Counted from the stretch's first letter, positions 17,461 through 26,386 are shown. The stretch is 64,000 bases of DNA from an uncultured SAR116 cluster alpha proteobacterium (GCA_902615325.1 CACMOJ010000004.1:23344-87343), one strand, 5' to 3'. Made by a program: numbers and translations. The notes: generated by a model not told the origin, from the sequence alone.

Positions 17461-20400
17461 TTATGCTCTAATTTGAATAATTGCCTGAGTTAAAGTCGTA
17501 TTTGTTTCGATGGTTTTGGCATTAGCCTGAAAGTTTCTTTGAGCTGTAATTAAGTTTACAAGTTCTTCGGTAATATCAACATTTGATCTTTCAAGAGAAC
17601 CTGAAAGTATTGTACCATAACCATCAGCACCAGCTTCACCAACATTTGCAACACCAGAAACCGACGTCTCTACATATGTAGCGTTACCAATCTGCTTTAA
17701 ACCATTTTGGTTATTAAAATTTACAGTAACTAATCTTCCAAGAGCAATGTTTAAACCGTTTGTATAGTTAGCACTCACTAATCCATTTGAAGCCACATCT
17801 AGACCATCAAGCTTACCAACAGTTTGACCGTCTTGAGTTACAGATCTTACGTTAAAATCTGATGCAAATTGTGTGGACCCATTAAAATTTAAATCAAGAT
17901 CAATAGACAATGCAGACTGATCTAAATCAGCATTTGCTGCAAAGTCGCCTTTATAACCTACTTTTTGAATTGGACTAACAAGATTACCTTGAGTATCAAA
18001 AGTTAATTCACCAGGTCTTAAATATACCTTAGCAAATGTTCCATTTGTAGTGGGTGTCCAAGCGCTATCAGGTGCTAAAGTAGTAGTTGTTCCTGCATCA
18101 TTCACAAAAAGTGACTGCCCCGTAGCTGACTTTGCTGTAGCATTAGCCATATTAACAAATGAAGGAGTAGATCCTGTCTGTAATTCTAGATTATCTAATC
18201 CTAATCTTGTACTTCCAGATACAAATATTTTACTATTTGCACCAGTTGTTCCAGTTGTGAAGGTAAAAGAATTTGATACTGTATTATACACTACAGTAAC
18301 TCCATTTACTGTATTACCAGAACTATCTTCCATTTGATTAATTCTTTCTTGTAGGGCTGTGGCTAATTGTGTTCCATTATAAACACCCTCAGGAACTTTA
18401 ATAGCAGCAGTTATGTCATTTACGTTAACAACAAATATAGTTTCTTCTGCAGCTTCAGATAAAAAGAAGTCTTCTGATAAATCCTCGTTAGAAGTTTTAC
18501 CTGTAAGAACAGCTGCTGTTGACTTTAAACCCTGTCCAGCACCCTCACCTGTAGCAGTAGAAATTGCAGTCGTCGCGTTTACACCAAGAAGAGCATTTGT
18601 TCCTCCTGTTCCAGTGGTTGCAGCTGTTGCAACACCATCAACAATAGCTAATCTTCCTATTTCAATATTAGAGGAAGCTTGACCAGCATCACCAACGCCA
18701 ACAGCTGAATTTGAAGGAATGTTCTCACCAGTCGTACCACTAGATATACTAAATTTCCTTGTTAAGTTATTATACTCAACTTCTACACCAAAAGCTCTCT
18801 GAGTGTCAGCAGCAATCTGATCACCTTTAAATACAACTGACTCAGCTTTAAGTACAGCACCACCACCAATATTTGCTGTTGCTTTATTAGCTAATGTTTT
18901 TAGTCCAATAGCATTTGACCCAGTTCCTTCTCCAGGCGCAAAAGCAGAAAAAGAAAACATCTTACTAGATGTTGATGTTCCAATTTTTGAAGGTACACCT
19001 TGCAAAGTAAAATTTTGACCTGATGAATCATATGCTATTTTCAGTGCTGGATCATTTTCATCCACCCAATCATCAGTTATTCCCAGATCTTGAAAAATGG
19101 AAACATTATCATTATGAGCTGCAGCAGTTGTGCCACCAACACCTCTTGTTAATCCAGTAAAAGTTGTAGCAGTTTTACCAGTATATTGGACTAACTCATT
19201 TTCAATTCTGAGAAATCCACTATCATCAAAACCCGTTGTGTCATCAACAGTAATAGTGGTCGCCGCATCTGTAATATTTGATGTATTATTAATCAATGTG
19301 TGTCTTCTTTCTAACCCTAAACCCTCTATACTTTCAACAAGACTAACTTCAGGTAGTAACGTTATTGTTGCGTTATCTGCATGAGTAGCGGCTGTAGTTC
19401 CATTAGCACCACGAGTTAATCCAGATAAAACACTTCCTGTATTACTAGTATACGTTATTTGTTCTGAACCTATTAATATAGTTCCTTTTGACGGTAATGG
19501 ACCATTACTGGTTCCATCATAATTGATTGTTGTTTCGGTAGCAGTTAAATCATCATTTCCTGAAGTATCTGAATTATCGTTTAAAACTGCAGTAGCTGAG
19601 GCAGAAGCAGATGTACCATCAACTCCCCTTGTAACACCTGTAAAATCAGTACCATTATCATCAAGGCCAGTGTAAGAGATTTTCTCATTACCTATTTTGA
19701 TTGTTCCAGTCGCTGGAAAACCTGCAGTAGAACCTACTGTTAATGTTCCTCCTGTAGCTGGAGTTCCAGTCGCAACAGCAGCTGCAGTAACTGTATTCCT
19801 TAATTCATCTCTAAAATCACTTATTATACCTTCAGTAAATGATACTAATGAAACAGCTGTATCATCAACTATATTGTTAGAACTAAAGTCAGTACTCGAA
19901 ATTGTAATTTGATTAGTGGATGTATCGGTAGCGGAGTAATCAACCTCTGTTGTTCCAATTTTAATTCTTCCGCCAGTTGAAGGAAATCCTGTTACATCGT
20001 CAACTGTAATAGTCGTTGTAGTAGATGAAGTTAATGCTCCATTTAATAACGTACTTGGTTGTTTTAAATCCTTATTAAGATACGCATGCTTGTTTAATTC
20101 TTTTAGAACAATTCTTTTACTTCCAAAATGAGTTGTTTGATTGTCAAAAATGTCTGAACCACCCTCAAAATAGGCGTCTACATCTTTTGAAGCTGTGTGT
20201 AGAACTTTAATTTTAGTGTCTGTAATATTTATAGCTGCTGTAGAGTCTGATTTTAAGTTAAGAAATTTATTACCATTTGCATCAGTTCCAGCACTTGAAA
20301 CAGAAAACTTTGCACCATTATACTTTAAATTGTTTACAGTTGAAGTAGTTGTATCAAACTCCCCTGCAAGATAAACTTCAGTGGGAAATGAAGTTGTTGA

Positions 20401-22128
20401 AATAGTATCATCAGGATCATTAATAAATACTTTTAATGTTCCACTTGCATCTTGGACCATAGTATTACCGCTAACAGCCTTAACATCTAAAGATTTTTCA
20501 AAAACTTTCAATAGCGGTGAATTGTTATAATAACTATGCAATAAAAATTTTGTTTCATCAGTTGCGGCTTGTTCATTAGTTAAATCAGTGGATGGTTGCT
20601 TATAGTTAAAACTTAAAACTTCAGTTTCTTGCACAGCTCCAGCTAATTTTGTTCCAGTTGCTCTTGCAAATAAGGCTGAACTCACTCCGTATGTTGAAGC
20701 ATTGTTAGTGGCACCATCTGCTGACACACCAGCTCTGTTTAGTGCATCATTAATTCTCAATTGAGCGTGTGCCAAAAACTCTTCTCTTTTGAAGTTTGGT
20801 GATGCAACGTTTTCAATTCCGCTAGTTGTACTGAACAAATCTTCTGTTACAAAACTATCTTTCATTAAGTCAACATTTATTGCAGTAAGAGTTTGAAGTT
20901 CATCATTGTTATCTAATTGGTTAAATTGAATTGAAAAACTACCATCAGTAACAGGATCTATGGATAACTTTGAGTCATCACCAAGTCCAGCGTTAATAGC
21001 TCTTTGAACCTCTTTAGCTAAAGTGGCCGCTGTATAGGTTCCTGGTCTAATATCAATACTTTTGAACGCAGCACTACCAGTCGTGTCATCTACTCTGACT
21101 GTTAGGAAATCTTTTCCCCAATATGTTGACTTATTCAATGTTGGGTTGGCTTCATAAGTAGTATAATATTGCAATGGATCTGTTACGACTGTTATAGATG
21201 GAGCAGTAGTAGTAAAGGCAGCATCTTCTAAAACTTTATTTGAAATAGTAGCTGCTTTCGAAGTTGTTTTGTTTGCTAAATCATCAAGAAAGAATAATGG
21301 TTGTGTTTGAGCTACTGAAATAATTTGAGGTTTTTCATCTATTGGAATTACTTGACCAAATCTATCAACTACCAGGGTTTGTCCAGTAGGTGAAATAGCT
21401 TCTGTAAGAGATGGTTCAACTTCTCTTCCATCAACAATAAATTTTGTTTGATATTTATGTGTTACATTATCTCCAGATGCAGCTTGAGTTTTTATAAAAA
21501 ATGCAGTTGCAATTACTGGATTACCCAAATTATCAAAAATTGTAACAGAAGTTGAAGAATTGAAAGTTTCAGGATTTGATGGGTCAAAATCATCAGCATT
21601 TGCAAATACAGTTGAAGATGCAGGTAAGTTAACAGATAATGCTAAATTTTTAGTAGCTTTTGCTTCACCAGCTTCAAGTTCAAGTTTTAAAGGTTTCGCA
21701 TCTACAATTTCACCACCTTGAACAGATCCATCATTTGATACAGGAAGTGCTAAAACATACTGACCAGCTGAATCAACAACAAATCTATCGTTATTAACTG
21801 AGAAAGATCCATTTCTGGTGTAAACTGTTTGGTTAGTTGTAAGAGAAGGTCTCAAAGCAAAGAAACCTTGACCAGATATCGCTAAATCAAGTGCATTAAG
21901 GGAAGATGTAACATTACCTTGAGTAAATTGCTGTTTAATACCTTTTAAAATAGTACCAGAACCAATTGATGATGATGCATTTTGTAATGGTGAGGTTGCA
22001 AAAATATCACCAAATTCAGCTTTACTTCTCTTATAACCTGTAGTAGCGACGTTTGCTATGTTATTCGAAGTTGCTGAGATGTCAGCCTGAGATCCATTCA
22101 AACCTGTTAAAGCGGTATAAAACGACAT
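17461..22128 (-). CDS. flgE: Giant flagellar hook protein FlgE with four internal repeats
   Basis: A 1555-residue hook subunit, nearly four times the common length of about 400 and longer than the roughly 860 residues of Campylobacter FlgE. The ends are canonical: N-terminal SATSNNIANVATTGYKRSK, then ALDLAISGQGFFAL and YTRNGSFSV, and C-terminal GSLERSNVDITEELVNLITA with the closing helix. Residues 700-1012 hold four copies of a module around TItVddttGF, IkIgxExixYTG and GlTRGvxGT. Two further segments near residues 345-415 and 1290-1370 share a GtYtaxtLAxexQraIN pattern. The frame is unbroken. The insert must form an enlarged outer surface of the hook. It lies between flgD and flgF. Confidence 0.94.
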   Translation of the reverse strand: MSFYTALTGLNGSQADISATSNNIANVATTGYKRSKAEFGDIFATSPLQNASSSIGSGTILKGIKQQFTQGNVTSSLNALDLAISGQGFFALRPSLTTNQTVYTRNGSFSVNNDRFVVDSAGQYVLALPVSNDGSVQGGEIVDAKPLKLELEAGEAKATKNLALSVNLPASSTVFANADDFDPSNPETFNSSTSVTIFDNLGNPVIATAFFIKTQAASGDNVTHKYQTKFIVDGREVEPSLTEAISPTGQTLVVDRFGQVIPIDEKPQIISVAQTQPLFFLDDLANKTTSKAATISNKVLEDAAFTTTAPSITVVTDPLQYYTTYEANPTLNKSTYWGKDFLTVRVDDTTGSAAFKSIDIRPGTYTAATLAKEVQRAINAGLGDDSKLSIDPVTDGSFSIQFNQLDNNDELQTLTAINVDLMKDSFVTEDLFSTTSGIENVASPNFKREEFLAHAQLRINDALNRAGVSADGATNNASTYGVSSALFARATGTKLAGAVQETEVLSFNYKQPSTDLTNEQAATDETKFLLHSYYNNSPLLKVFEKSLDVKAVSGNTMVQDASGTLKVFINDPDDTISTTSFPTEVYLAGEFDTTTSTVNNLKYNGAKFSVSSAGTDANGNKFLNLKSDSTAAINITDTKIKVLHTASKDVDAYFEGGSDIFDNQTTHFGSKRIVLKELNKHAYLNKDLKQPSTLLNGALTSSTTTTITVDDVTGFPSTGGRIKIGTTEVDYSATDTSTNQITISSTDFSSNNIVDDTAVSLVSFTEGIISDFRDELRNTVTAAAVATGTPATGGTLTVGSTAGFPATGTIKIGNEKISYTGLDDNGTDFTGVTRGVDGTSASASATAVLNDNSDTSGNDDLTATETTINYDGTSNGPLPSKGTILIGSEQITYTSNTGSVLSGLTRGANGTTAATHADNATITLLPEVSLVESIEGLGLERRHTLINNTSNITDAATTITVDDTTGFDDSGFLRIENELVQYTGKTATTFTGLTRGVGGTTAAAHNDNVSIFQDLGITDDWVDENDPALKIAYDSSGQNFTLQGVPSKIGTSTSSKMFSFSAFAPGEGTGSNAIGLKTLANKATANIGGGAVLKAESVVFKGDQIAADTQRAFGVEVEYNNLTRKFSISSGTTGENIPSNSAVGVGDAGQASSNIEIGRLAIVDGVATAATTGTGGTNALLGVNATTAISTATGEGAGQGLKSTAAVLTGKTSNEDLSEDFFLSEAAEETIFVVNVNDITAAIKVPEGVYNGTQLATALQERINQMEDSSGNTVNGVTVVYNTVSNSFTFTTGTTGANSKIFVSGSTRLGLDNLELQTGSTPSFVNMANATAKSATGQSLFVNDAGTTTTLAPDSAWTPTTNGTFAKVYLRPGELTFDTQGNLVSPIQKVGYKGDFAANADLDQSALSIDLDLNFNGSTQFASDFNVRSVTQDGQTVGKLDGLDVASNGLVSANYTNGLNIALGRLVTVNFNNQNGLKQIGNATYVETSVSGVANVGEAGADGYGTILSGSLERSNVDITEELVNLITAQRNFQANAKTIETNTTLTQAIIQIRA
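19095..20030 (-). repeat. Four protein repeats inside flgE
   Basis: Four copies of a module of about 55-65 residues lie near 20015-19870, 19760-19570, 19540-19355 and 19270-19095. The shared pattern is TTItVddtTGFpssG, IkIGnExIsYTg and FtGlTRGvdGTtAaaHaDnaxv; the first copy lacks the TRG part. Similar YTG...TRG...GT modules occur in phage and virion structural proteins, as far as I recall. The repeat type differs from that in flgK, so the two expansions arose independently. Confidence 0.85.
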
Positions 22129-22152
22129 TTTTGTTTCTCCTTAAACTATAAA

Positions 22153-22842
22153 TTAATTCTTAAATCTTACTACTTGTGATGGATCAACAGATCCATAGTC
22201 TTCAACTTCAAGCATATAACCATTATCTGTTTTGGATGTGCCTTCAACTTTAGCGAAAACTTTTGTTGATAATTGATCTGCATCACCTTGGTTGCCAGTA
22301 AAAGCTTTGATCATTATTTGTTTTTTACTCTCTACCATATCTTTTGGTAAATCTTTCCATTGAAAACCAACTAATCCTGCCACTTGTGGGCCTAAATTTT
22401 CTTCATGAAGGACTTCTCCTTCCATACTTTCAAAAATAATTTTTAAGTTTGATGCTGTTTTAGGTAGATCAACAACACCACTTACAATGCCTTCATGATT
22501 GGGCCTTGCCATTTTTCCAGGGACTAATACAGAATGACCCATTAACTGAGTTGCTGAAGCTATTCTTAATTCAGACAACTGATTATTAACATTTTTCATA
22601 GTTTCACCCATTTGAGTGATACCTGTAACAGTTGAAAATTGGGCCATTTGTGCAATAAAATCTGCATTATCTACAGGCGCAAAAGGGTCTTGATTTTGCA
22701 GCTGAACAGTCATTAATTTTAAAAAATCTTCTTGACCTAATTGATCTTTTACTTCTCTAGGTGCAAATTTGTCTTTTGTTTTATTAATACCTAATTGATC
22801 TAATATTTTATTTAATGATTGATTAGAAGAAATTTCTGACAT
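22153..22842 (-). CDS. flgD: Flagellar hook capping protein FlgD
   Basis: A 229-residue hook scaffold. The N-terminal export and cap region contains LGQEDFLKLMTVQLQNQDPF and DNADFIAQMAQFSTVTGI, the diagnostic FlgD motifs, followed by QLMGHSVLVPG. The rest forms the Ig-like and tudor-like outer domains. FlgD caps the growing hook. The scaffold is of normal length even though the hook subunit it handles is about four times larger than usual. Twelve bases after flgC. Confidence 0.94.
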   Translation of the reverse strand: MSEISSNQSLNKILDQLGINKTKDKFAPREVKDQLGQEDFLKLMTVQLQNQDPFAPVDNADFIAQMAQFSTVTGITQMGETMKNVNNQLSELRIASATQLMGHSVLVPGKMARPNHEGIVSGVVDLPKTASNLKIIFESMEGEVLHEENLGPQVAGLVGFQWKDLPKDMVESKKQIMIKAFTGNQGDADQLSTKVFAKVEGTSKTDNGYMLEVEDYGSVDPSQVVRFKN

Positions 22843-22854
22843 TTTTTTTCCCTT

Positions 22855-23268
22855 TTATTTTCCTAAATTTATAGTTTTTAATGTTAATGCTTTTAAAGTT
22901 GTTACTACTTCAATGTTATTTTGATATTGTCTAGAAGCATCCATCATATCGACCATCTCTTCTTCAACATTAATTGGTGCTTTGTAAATGTATCCATCTC
23001 CATCCGCTAATGGGTGGTTAGGATCAAAAATTTTAAAAGGTTCTTTTTGAAGTTCTACGACTTTAGACACATTAACTGTGGATATACCATTTTTTTTTAC
23101 ACTTTCACTATATTGTGTTTTAAATTCTGGTTTAAGGGGTTTATAAACTGTTTCTGGATCTCCAGTGGTTGCTCCAGCATTGGCTAAATTAGATGAAATT
23201 GTATTTAGTCTAACCATCTGTGCTGCCATTGCCCTACCTGCAATATCGAATATATTTTTAATTTTCAT
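22855..23268 (-). CDS. flgC: Proximal rod protein FlgC
   Basis: A 137-residue rod protein: N-terminal AAQMVRLNTISSNLANAGAT and C-terminal VNVEEEMVDMMDASRQYQNN with a final TLKALTLKTINLGK helix, as in FlgC. Its start overlaps the stop of flgB by one base, implying coupled translation. Normal length. Confidence 0.95.
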   Translation of the reverse strand: MKIKNIFDIAGRAMAAQMVRLNTISSNLANAGATTGDPETVYKPLKPEFKTQYSESVKKNGISTVNVSKVVELQKEPFKIFDPNHPLADGDGYIYKAPINVEEEMVDMMDASRQYQNNIEVVTTLKALTLKTINLGK

Positions 23269-23654
23269 TATTCACCTTTAATTGCAGAAATCATTTTTGA
23301 AATTTTTCCATTCAAAAAATTTAAAGTAGTCTGATATCTTGTTGTATTTTCAGCAAATTGCATTTGTTCAACTGATAATTCTACAGTATTGCCATCTAAG
23401 GAAGCTATAACGGGATCTCTATAAAATGCTTTACCGGAAATATTATAATTTTTTGTAGGTATATGTTTAGAATGTGTTGTTTTAATTTCACCAGTATTCG
23501 TAACTTTTTTAAATTCATCTAAAAAATTAATGTCTCTTGCTTTATAATTTGGAGTTGCTGCATTAGCTATATTAGATGCAATGATATCATTCCTCTTGTT
23601 TCTTATTTTTAAAGCACTACCAAAAAAAGTTAGTTGTTTTTTAATTGAATCCAT
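23268..23654 (-). CDS. flgB: Proximal rod protein FlgB
   Basis: A 128-residue rod protein. It shows NDIIASNIANAATPNYKARDI, a FlgB hallmark (core SNIANAATPNYKARD), and a C-terminal VELSVEQMQFAENTTRYQ helix. First gene of flgBCDEF. AGGAT precedes the ATG, and an exact sigma-54-type promoter lies 27 bases upstream. Confidence 0.95.
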   Translation of the reverse strand: MDSIKKQLTFFGSALKIRNKRNDIIASNIANAATPNYKARDINFLDEFKKVTNTGEIKTTHSKHIPTKNYNISGKAFYRDPVIASLDGNTVELSVEQMQFAENTTRYQTTLNFLNGKISKMISAIKGE

Positions 23655-23680
23655 GTTTTTATCCTAATTGAATGATTAAT

Positions 23681-23696
23681 TGCAATTATAATGCCA
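23681..23696 (-). promoter_or_regulatory. Sigma-54 promoter upstream of flgB
   Basis: The minus strand reads TGGCATTATAATTGCA, an exact GG-N10-GC element. A start about 12 bases downstream leaves a short leader with AGGAT before flgB. It would drive flgBCDEF. Confidence 0.8.
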
Positions 23697-23721
23697 AACA
23701 TTTTAAGAACTAAGTCGTTAT
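23695..23721 (+). promoter_or_regulatory. Possible sigma-28 promoter upstream of the 23729 gene
   Basis: CAAA at 23695-23698, a 15-base spacer and GTCGTTAT at 23714-23721 weakly match the FliA consensus. The predicted start would fall almost on the ATG at 23729, giving a leaderless message. It shares GTCGTT with the fliS upstream region. Weak on its own. Confidence 0.25.
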
Positions 23722-23728
23722 TTTAATT

Positions 23729-24154
23729 ATGGAAACATTAGCACCTTCTATACTAGATGTAAGAAACTCATTTTTAGACCAATTTAAAAATGAAAAATTA
23801 GAATCAATATCAAAAAAATTAGACCAATTGTTCGACATAGAAAAAGATCCAGTAAAAAGAATAGTTATATTGGCATCAAGAGTTGAAACTATTAGAAAAA
23901 GAATTGAGGAAATATATCTGGATGAAGTTAACGAAAAGAAAATAGTAAAAACTGCTGAAGAAAAAAAAGAAACATTGACTGAAGTTACTTCAGATAATGA
24001 TGAAAAAAATGAAACTGACAAGTGGATAAGAGTTATCATGAAAGAAAGTACTGAAGTGAATGGTGTTAGATTTCCTGAAGGAATTCAAATTGATGTTACT
24101 GAGGATGACTCCAAAAAATTGATTGAGTCTGGTAAGGCCGCAATCATAACATAA
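23729..24154 (+). CDS. Hypothetical coiled-coil protein divergent from flgB
   Basis: A 141-residue soluble, Lys/Glu-rich protein that I do not recognise. The N-terminal half is helical (ILASRVETIRKRIEEIY suggests a coiled coil), followed by an acidic linker near residues 80-100. The small C-terminal part (WIRVIMKESTEVNGVRFPEG, then VTEDDSKKLIESGKA) looks like a compact beta domain, similar in feel to phage or membrane-adaptor hook motifs but unassigned. No good ribosome-binding site precedes the ATG. It is divergent from flgB and convergent with the 24158 gene. A reverse-strand frame over it lacks such structure and was discarded. Confidence 0.6.
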   Translation: METLAPSILDVRNSFLDQFKNEKLESISKKLDQLFDIEKDPVKRIVILASRVETIRKRIEEIYLDEVNEKKIVKTAEEKKETLTEVTSDNDEKNETDKWIRVIMKESTEVNGVRFPEGIQIDVTEDDSKKLIESGKAAIIT

Positions 24155-24157
24155 TTT

Positions 24158-24580
24158 TTACTTTACATTTTTATGATAAGCGTAAATTGTTTCTATTTCA
24201 CCATCATTTAAACCAGTTTTAGTTTTAATTTCTTCTTTTGAGCTTCCTGAACGAACCATCTCTATTGCTAAAGTTAAAACATCATCATCGCCTTTTACTG
24301 CTTTAATATTTGATAAATTTTTTTCCATATTTGAGATATCAAGTATTAATTCATCTAATTTTTTCTTATTAATTTCTGTTATTTTAGACAACGTATTGAC
24401 ATAATCAGCTAATTCAGAGTTATTTTTTTTTAATAGATTTTGATAATCATCAATTTTTTTATCAGTTTTTTTTATAAAATTATTTTGTACAAACAAAATG
24501 CCAATTGTACTTATTGTTATGATTATTAGAATTGAAATAATAATTAATTCAAAATTTTGTAAAATAAAATTTAAATACAT
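24158..24580 (-). CDS. Membrane-anchored coiled-coil protein, DUF2802-like
   Basis: A 140-residue protein with one N-terminal membrane helix (about residues 12-32), a Lys/Asp/Asn-rich coiled coil to about residue 95, and a C-terminal helix-turn-helix-like tail (LAIEMVRSGSSKEEIKTKTGLNDGEIETI). That tail resembles DUF2802 proteins, which are often encoded among polar flagellar and chemotaxis genes; the match is from memory. It follows the FlgN-like gene by 43 bases at the end of the flgP-flgN operon. Confidence 0.6.
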   Translation of the reverse strand: MYLNFILQNFELIIISILIIITISTIGILFVQNNFIKKTDKKIDDYQNLLKKNNSELADYVNTLSKITEINKKKLDELILDISNMEKNLSNIKAVKGDDDVLTLAIEMVRSGSSKEEIKTKTGLNDGEIETIYAYHKNVK

Positions 24581-24623
24581 AGATGTATTCTAAAAATTTA
24601 ATTAGAAAAATACTACTAAATTG

Positions 24624-24914
24624 TTAAGAATTCAAATAAGAGCTGTATTTTTCAGTAATTATTAATTTATTTTTTACATTTAGTTCAATTTGATTAATTC
24701 TATTTAAAACATTCTCAATTTTAGTTTTAATATCATTATTTTGAATATCTTGAAATCGAATGCTGTCAGTATCTACATCTTTATAATTTGAAAGGTCGTC
24801 TGAAATATTGATTAATCTTTCTTTTAAAATACTATAACTTGTTTCACTAATTATTGCTCTGTCTAATTTATTAAACAGCTCAACAGTGTTATTTAATTTA
24901 TTAACAAAATTCAT
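24624..24914 (-). CDS. FlgN-like export chaperone (tentative)
   Basis: A 96-residue all-helical protein starting MNFVNKLNNTVELFNKLDRA. There is no diagnostic motif. The call rests on size, helical character and position directly after flgM, where flgN (the chaperone for FlgK and FlgL) is usually found. If right, it would have to handle the giant FlgK. It follows flgM by 16 bases. Confidence 0.45.
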   Translation of the reverse strand: MNFVNKLNNTVELFNKLDRAIISETSYSILKERLINISDDLSNYKDVDTDSIRFQDIQNNDIKTKIENVLNRINQIELNVKNKLIITEKYSSYLNS

Positions 24915-24930
24915 ATCAAAAAATTTCAGT

Positions 24931-25218
24931 CTATGATTTCAAGTCGTTATAAGCTTCCATTAAAGCATCAGATATTTTATCTAAATCAAGAGGATAATTA
25001 CCAGATGAAATAGCTTTTTTTATACTCGAGACCTTATCATAATCAATTGGTGCATTAGATGCTAAATCATTTATAATATTTTTTTGCTCTATCTTTATAT
25101 CTGTAGAGTTATCACTAATATAATTACTTGAATTAGCTATAGAATTATTAACTTTAGCTGAATTTTTAGATGATTTACCATCTAAATTTATTAAAGTATT
25201 TGTTATTTTATCAACCAT
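24931..25218 (-). CDS. flgM: Anti-sigma-28 factor FlgM
   Basis: A 95-residue protein with an Asn/Ser-rich, probably disordered first half. The conserved FlgM C-terminus contains YDKVSSIKKAISSGNYPLD and DKISDALMEAY (family: VxxIKxAIxxGxYxxDxxxIAxxL). FlgM holds FliA inactive until the hook is complete and FlgM is exported. The presence of fliA in this window supports the call. GGAG is seven bases before the ATG. Confidence 0.88.
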   Translation of the reverse strand: MVDKITNTLINLDGKSSKNSAKVNNSIANSSNYISDNSTDIKIEQKNIINDLASNAPIDYDKVSSIKKAISSGNYPLDLDKISDALMEAYNDLKS

Positions 25219-25263
25219 TATTAGTTCTCCACATTTTCATATACGACATTAATTTAATTCATT

Positions 25264-25950
25264 TTAGAAAAAAACATTTATTTTTTTATTTTTTTTTAAA
25301 ATTCCTTTAATAACTTTTCCACTTCTTTCATTTTTGACTTCTATTAAATCACCAATATTACCTGATTTCATTGCAAATCCTCTAGTGCTTATTATAGTAT
25401 TTTTAAATTTTAACTCTATAACTATTGGGTCACCTTCATTAACAGAATACTTTTCAAAAAGATGTCTGGGTTGTATTAATTGACCTACTCTTAAATTTTG
25501 TTTAACTTTTCTTCCTATTAACTCTTCTTTTTTAGTAAAAAAAACATTATTTTTGGAACTATTAACATAAATAAGGTCGTCTGTAGATATATAATTTCCT
25601 TTTTCAATTGACTTATTCAACACAATTATTTGAGTATGATTTGATAACTTAAATCTTTTTTCTCTAATTTTATCTGCATTAGTTTTAACAAAAATTGTCC
25701 AAGATTTTCTGCCCTTACAGGTTACCCTTACTAGCTTATAGTTATTAAAATGCTTTTTGAATGATATATCTTTATCACAATCGGGTAGTATTTTATTCTT
25801 GGAAAATTTTGGGCTAGACTCTATACCCATAGTAGCTAACCAGGTTTTTACATAATCATTAATTTCAGTTCCAGATATTGCATAAAGATTTTTTGGAAGT
25901 AAAATTAAGGTTAATATAATTAAATTAATTTTTAAAAATCTTTTATTCAA
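25264..25950 (-). CDS. flgA: P-ring assembly chaperone FlgA
   Basis: A 228-residue periplasmic protein with an N-terminal signal peptide ending near NLYA. The C-terminal half is a SAF domain: STDDLIYV, LIGRKVKQNLRVGQLIQP and RGFAMKSGNIGDLIEVKN. It helps FlgI assemble. The open frame extends to 26004, but a perfect GGAGG lies five bases before the TTG at 25950. That TTG sits directly in front of the signal peptide and two bases before the LysM gene ends, so it is taken as the start. The GGAGG itself encodes the final two glycines of the upstream protein. Confidence 0.85.
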   Translation of the reverse strand: MNKRFLKINLIILTLILLPKNLYAISGTEINDYVKTWLATMGIESSPKFSKNKILPDCDKDISFKKHFNNYKLVRVTCKGRKSWTIFVKTNADKIREKRFKLSNHTQIIVLNKSIEKGNYISTDDLIYVNSSKNNVFFTKKEELIGRKVKQNLRVGQLIQPRHLFEKYSVNEGDPIVIELKFKNTIISTRGFAMKSGNIGDLIEVKNERSGKVIKGILKKNKKINVFF

Positions 25951-25951
25951 A

Positions 25952-26383
25952 TTATCCTCCAAAAAAATAAATATGCTTTTCATCTTTAGAATAAACTTTT
26001 TCATTAGGTTTTCTTTTTATAATTAAGTTTTTTATTTCTTCTATACTTGGAAGATATAGAATTTTATCTGCAAATAAAAAGTTAGGATTTTTTCTTACAA
26101 ATGCATGTTTATTATAATGAACAATTGATAATGTTAAAACATCTTTGTTAAAGTTTTTAACTCCATAGTTTTTTAAAATTATATCCGATAATGTTTCATT
26201 CTTTTTCACTTTATATTGTTTTGAAAATTTTTGGTCATTTAAAAATGGGTTCTTTATTTGATCAAATGATATTATACCATTATCATCACTGTATTCTAAA
26301 ACTACAAAAGGCTCACTTAACACTATTTTTGTAATTAATTGTAAAAATATTAATATCGATAAAAGTTTAATGCTTTTTTTCAT
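25952..26383 (-). CDS. Periplasmic LysM-domain protein in the flgT-flgA operon
   Basis: A 143-residue protein with an N-terminal signal peptide (about residues 1-24). Residues 55-112 form a LysM-like domain: YKVKKNETLSDIILKNYG, then NPNFLFADKILYLPS. LysM modules bind peptidoglycan. The arrangement resembles the N-terminus of FimV-type proteins. It lies between flgT and flgA, so a role in anchoring ring proteins to the cell wall is a reasonable inference. Its last codons carry the ribosome-binding site of flgA. Confidence 0.7.
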   Translation of the reverse strand: MKKSIKLLSILIFLQLITKIVLSEPFVVLEYSDDNGIISFDQIKNPFLNDQKFSKQYKVKKNETLSDIILKNYGVKNFNKDVLTLSIVHYNKHAFVRKNPNFLFADKILYLPSIEEIKNLIIKRKPNEKVYSKDEKHIYFFGG

Positions 26384-26386
26384 AAC

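Noticed and set aside
7014..22128. Prophage remnant inside the hook genes
   Set aside because: The repeats in flgE and flgK look phage-like, but both genes are open from end to end with proper flagellar termini and no phage genes, integrase or att repeats lie near.
23710..24039. Reverse-strand frame of 109 residues over the 23729 gene
   Set aside because: Its product is Ser/Phe-rich without any domain pattern, while the plus-strand frame is charged and helical as expected for a real protein.
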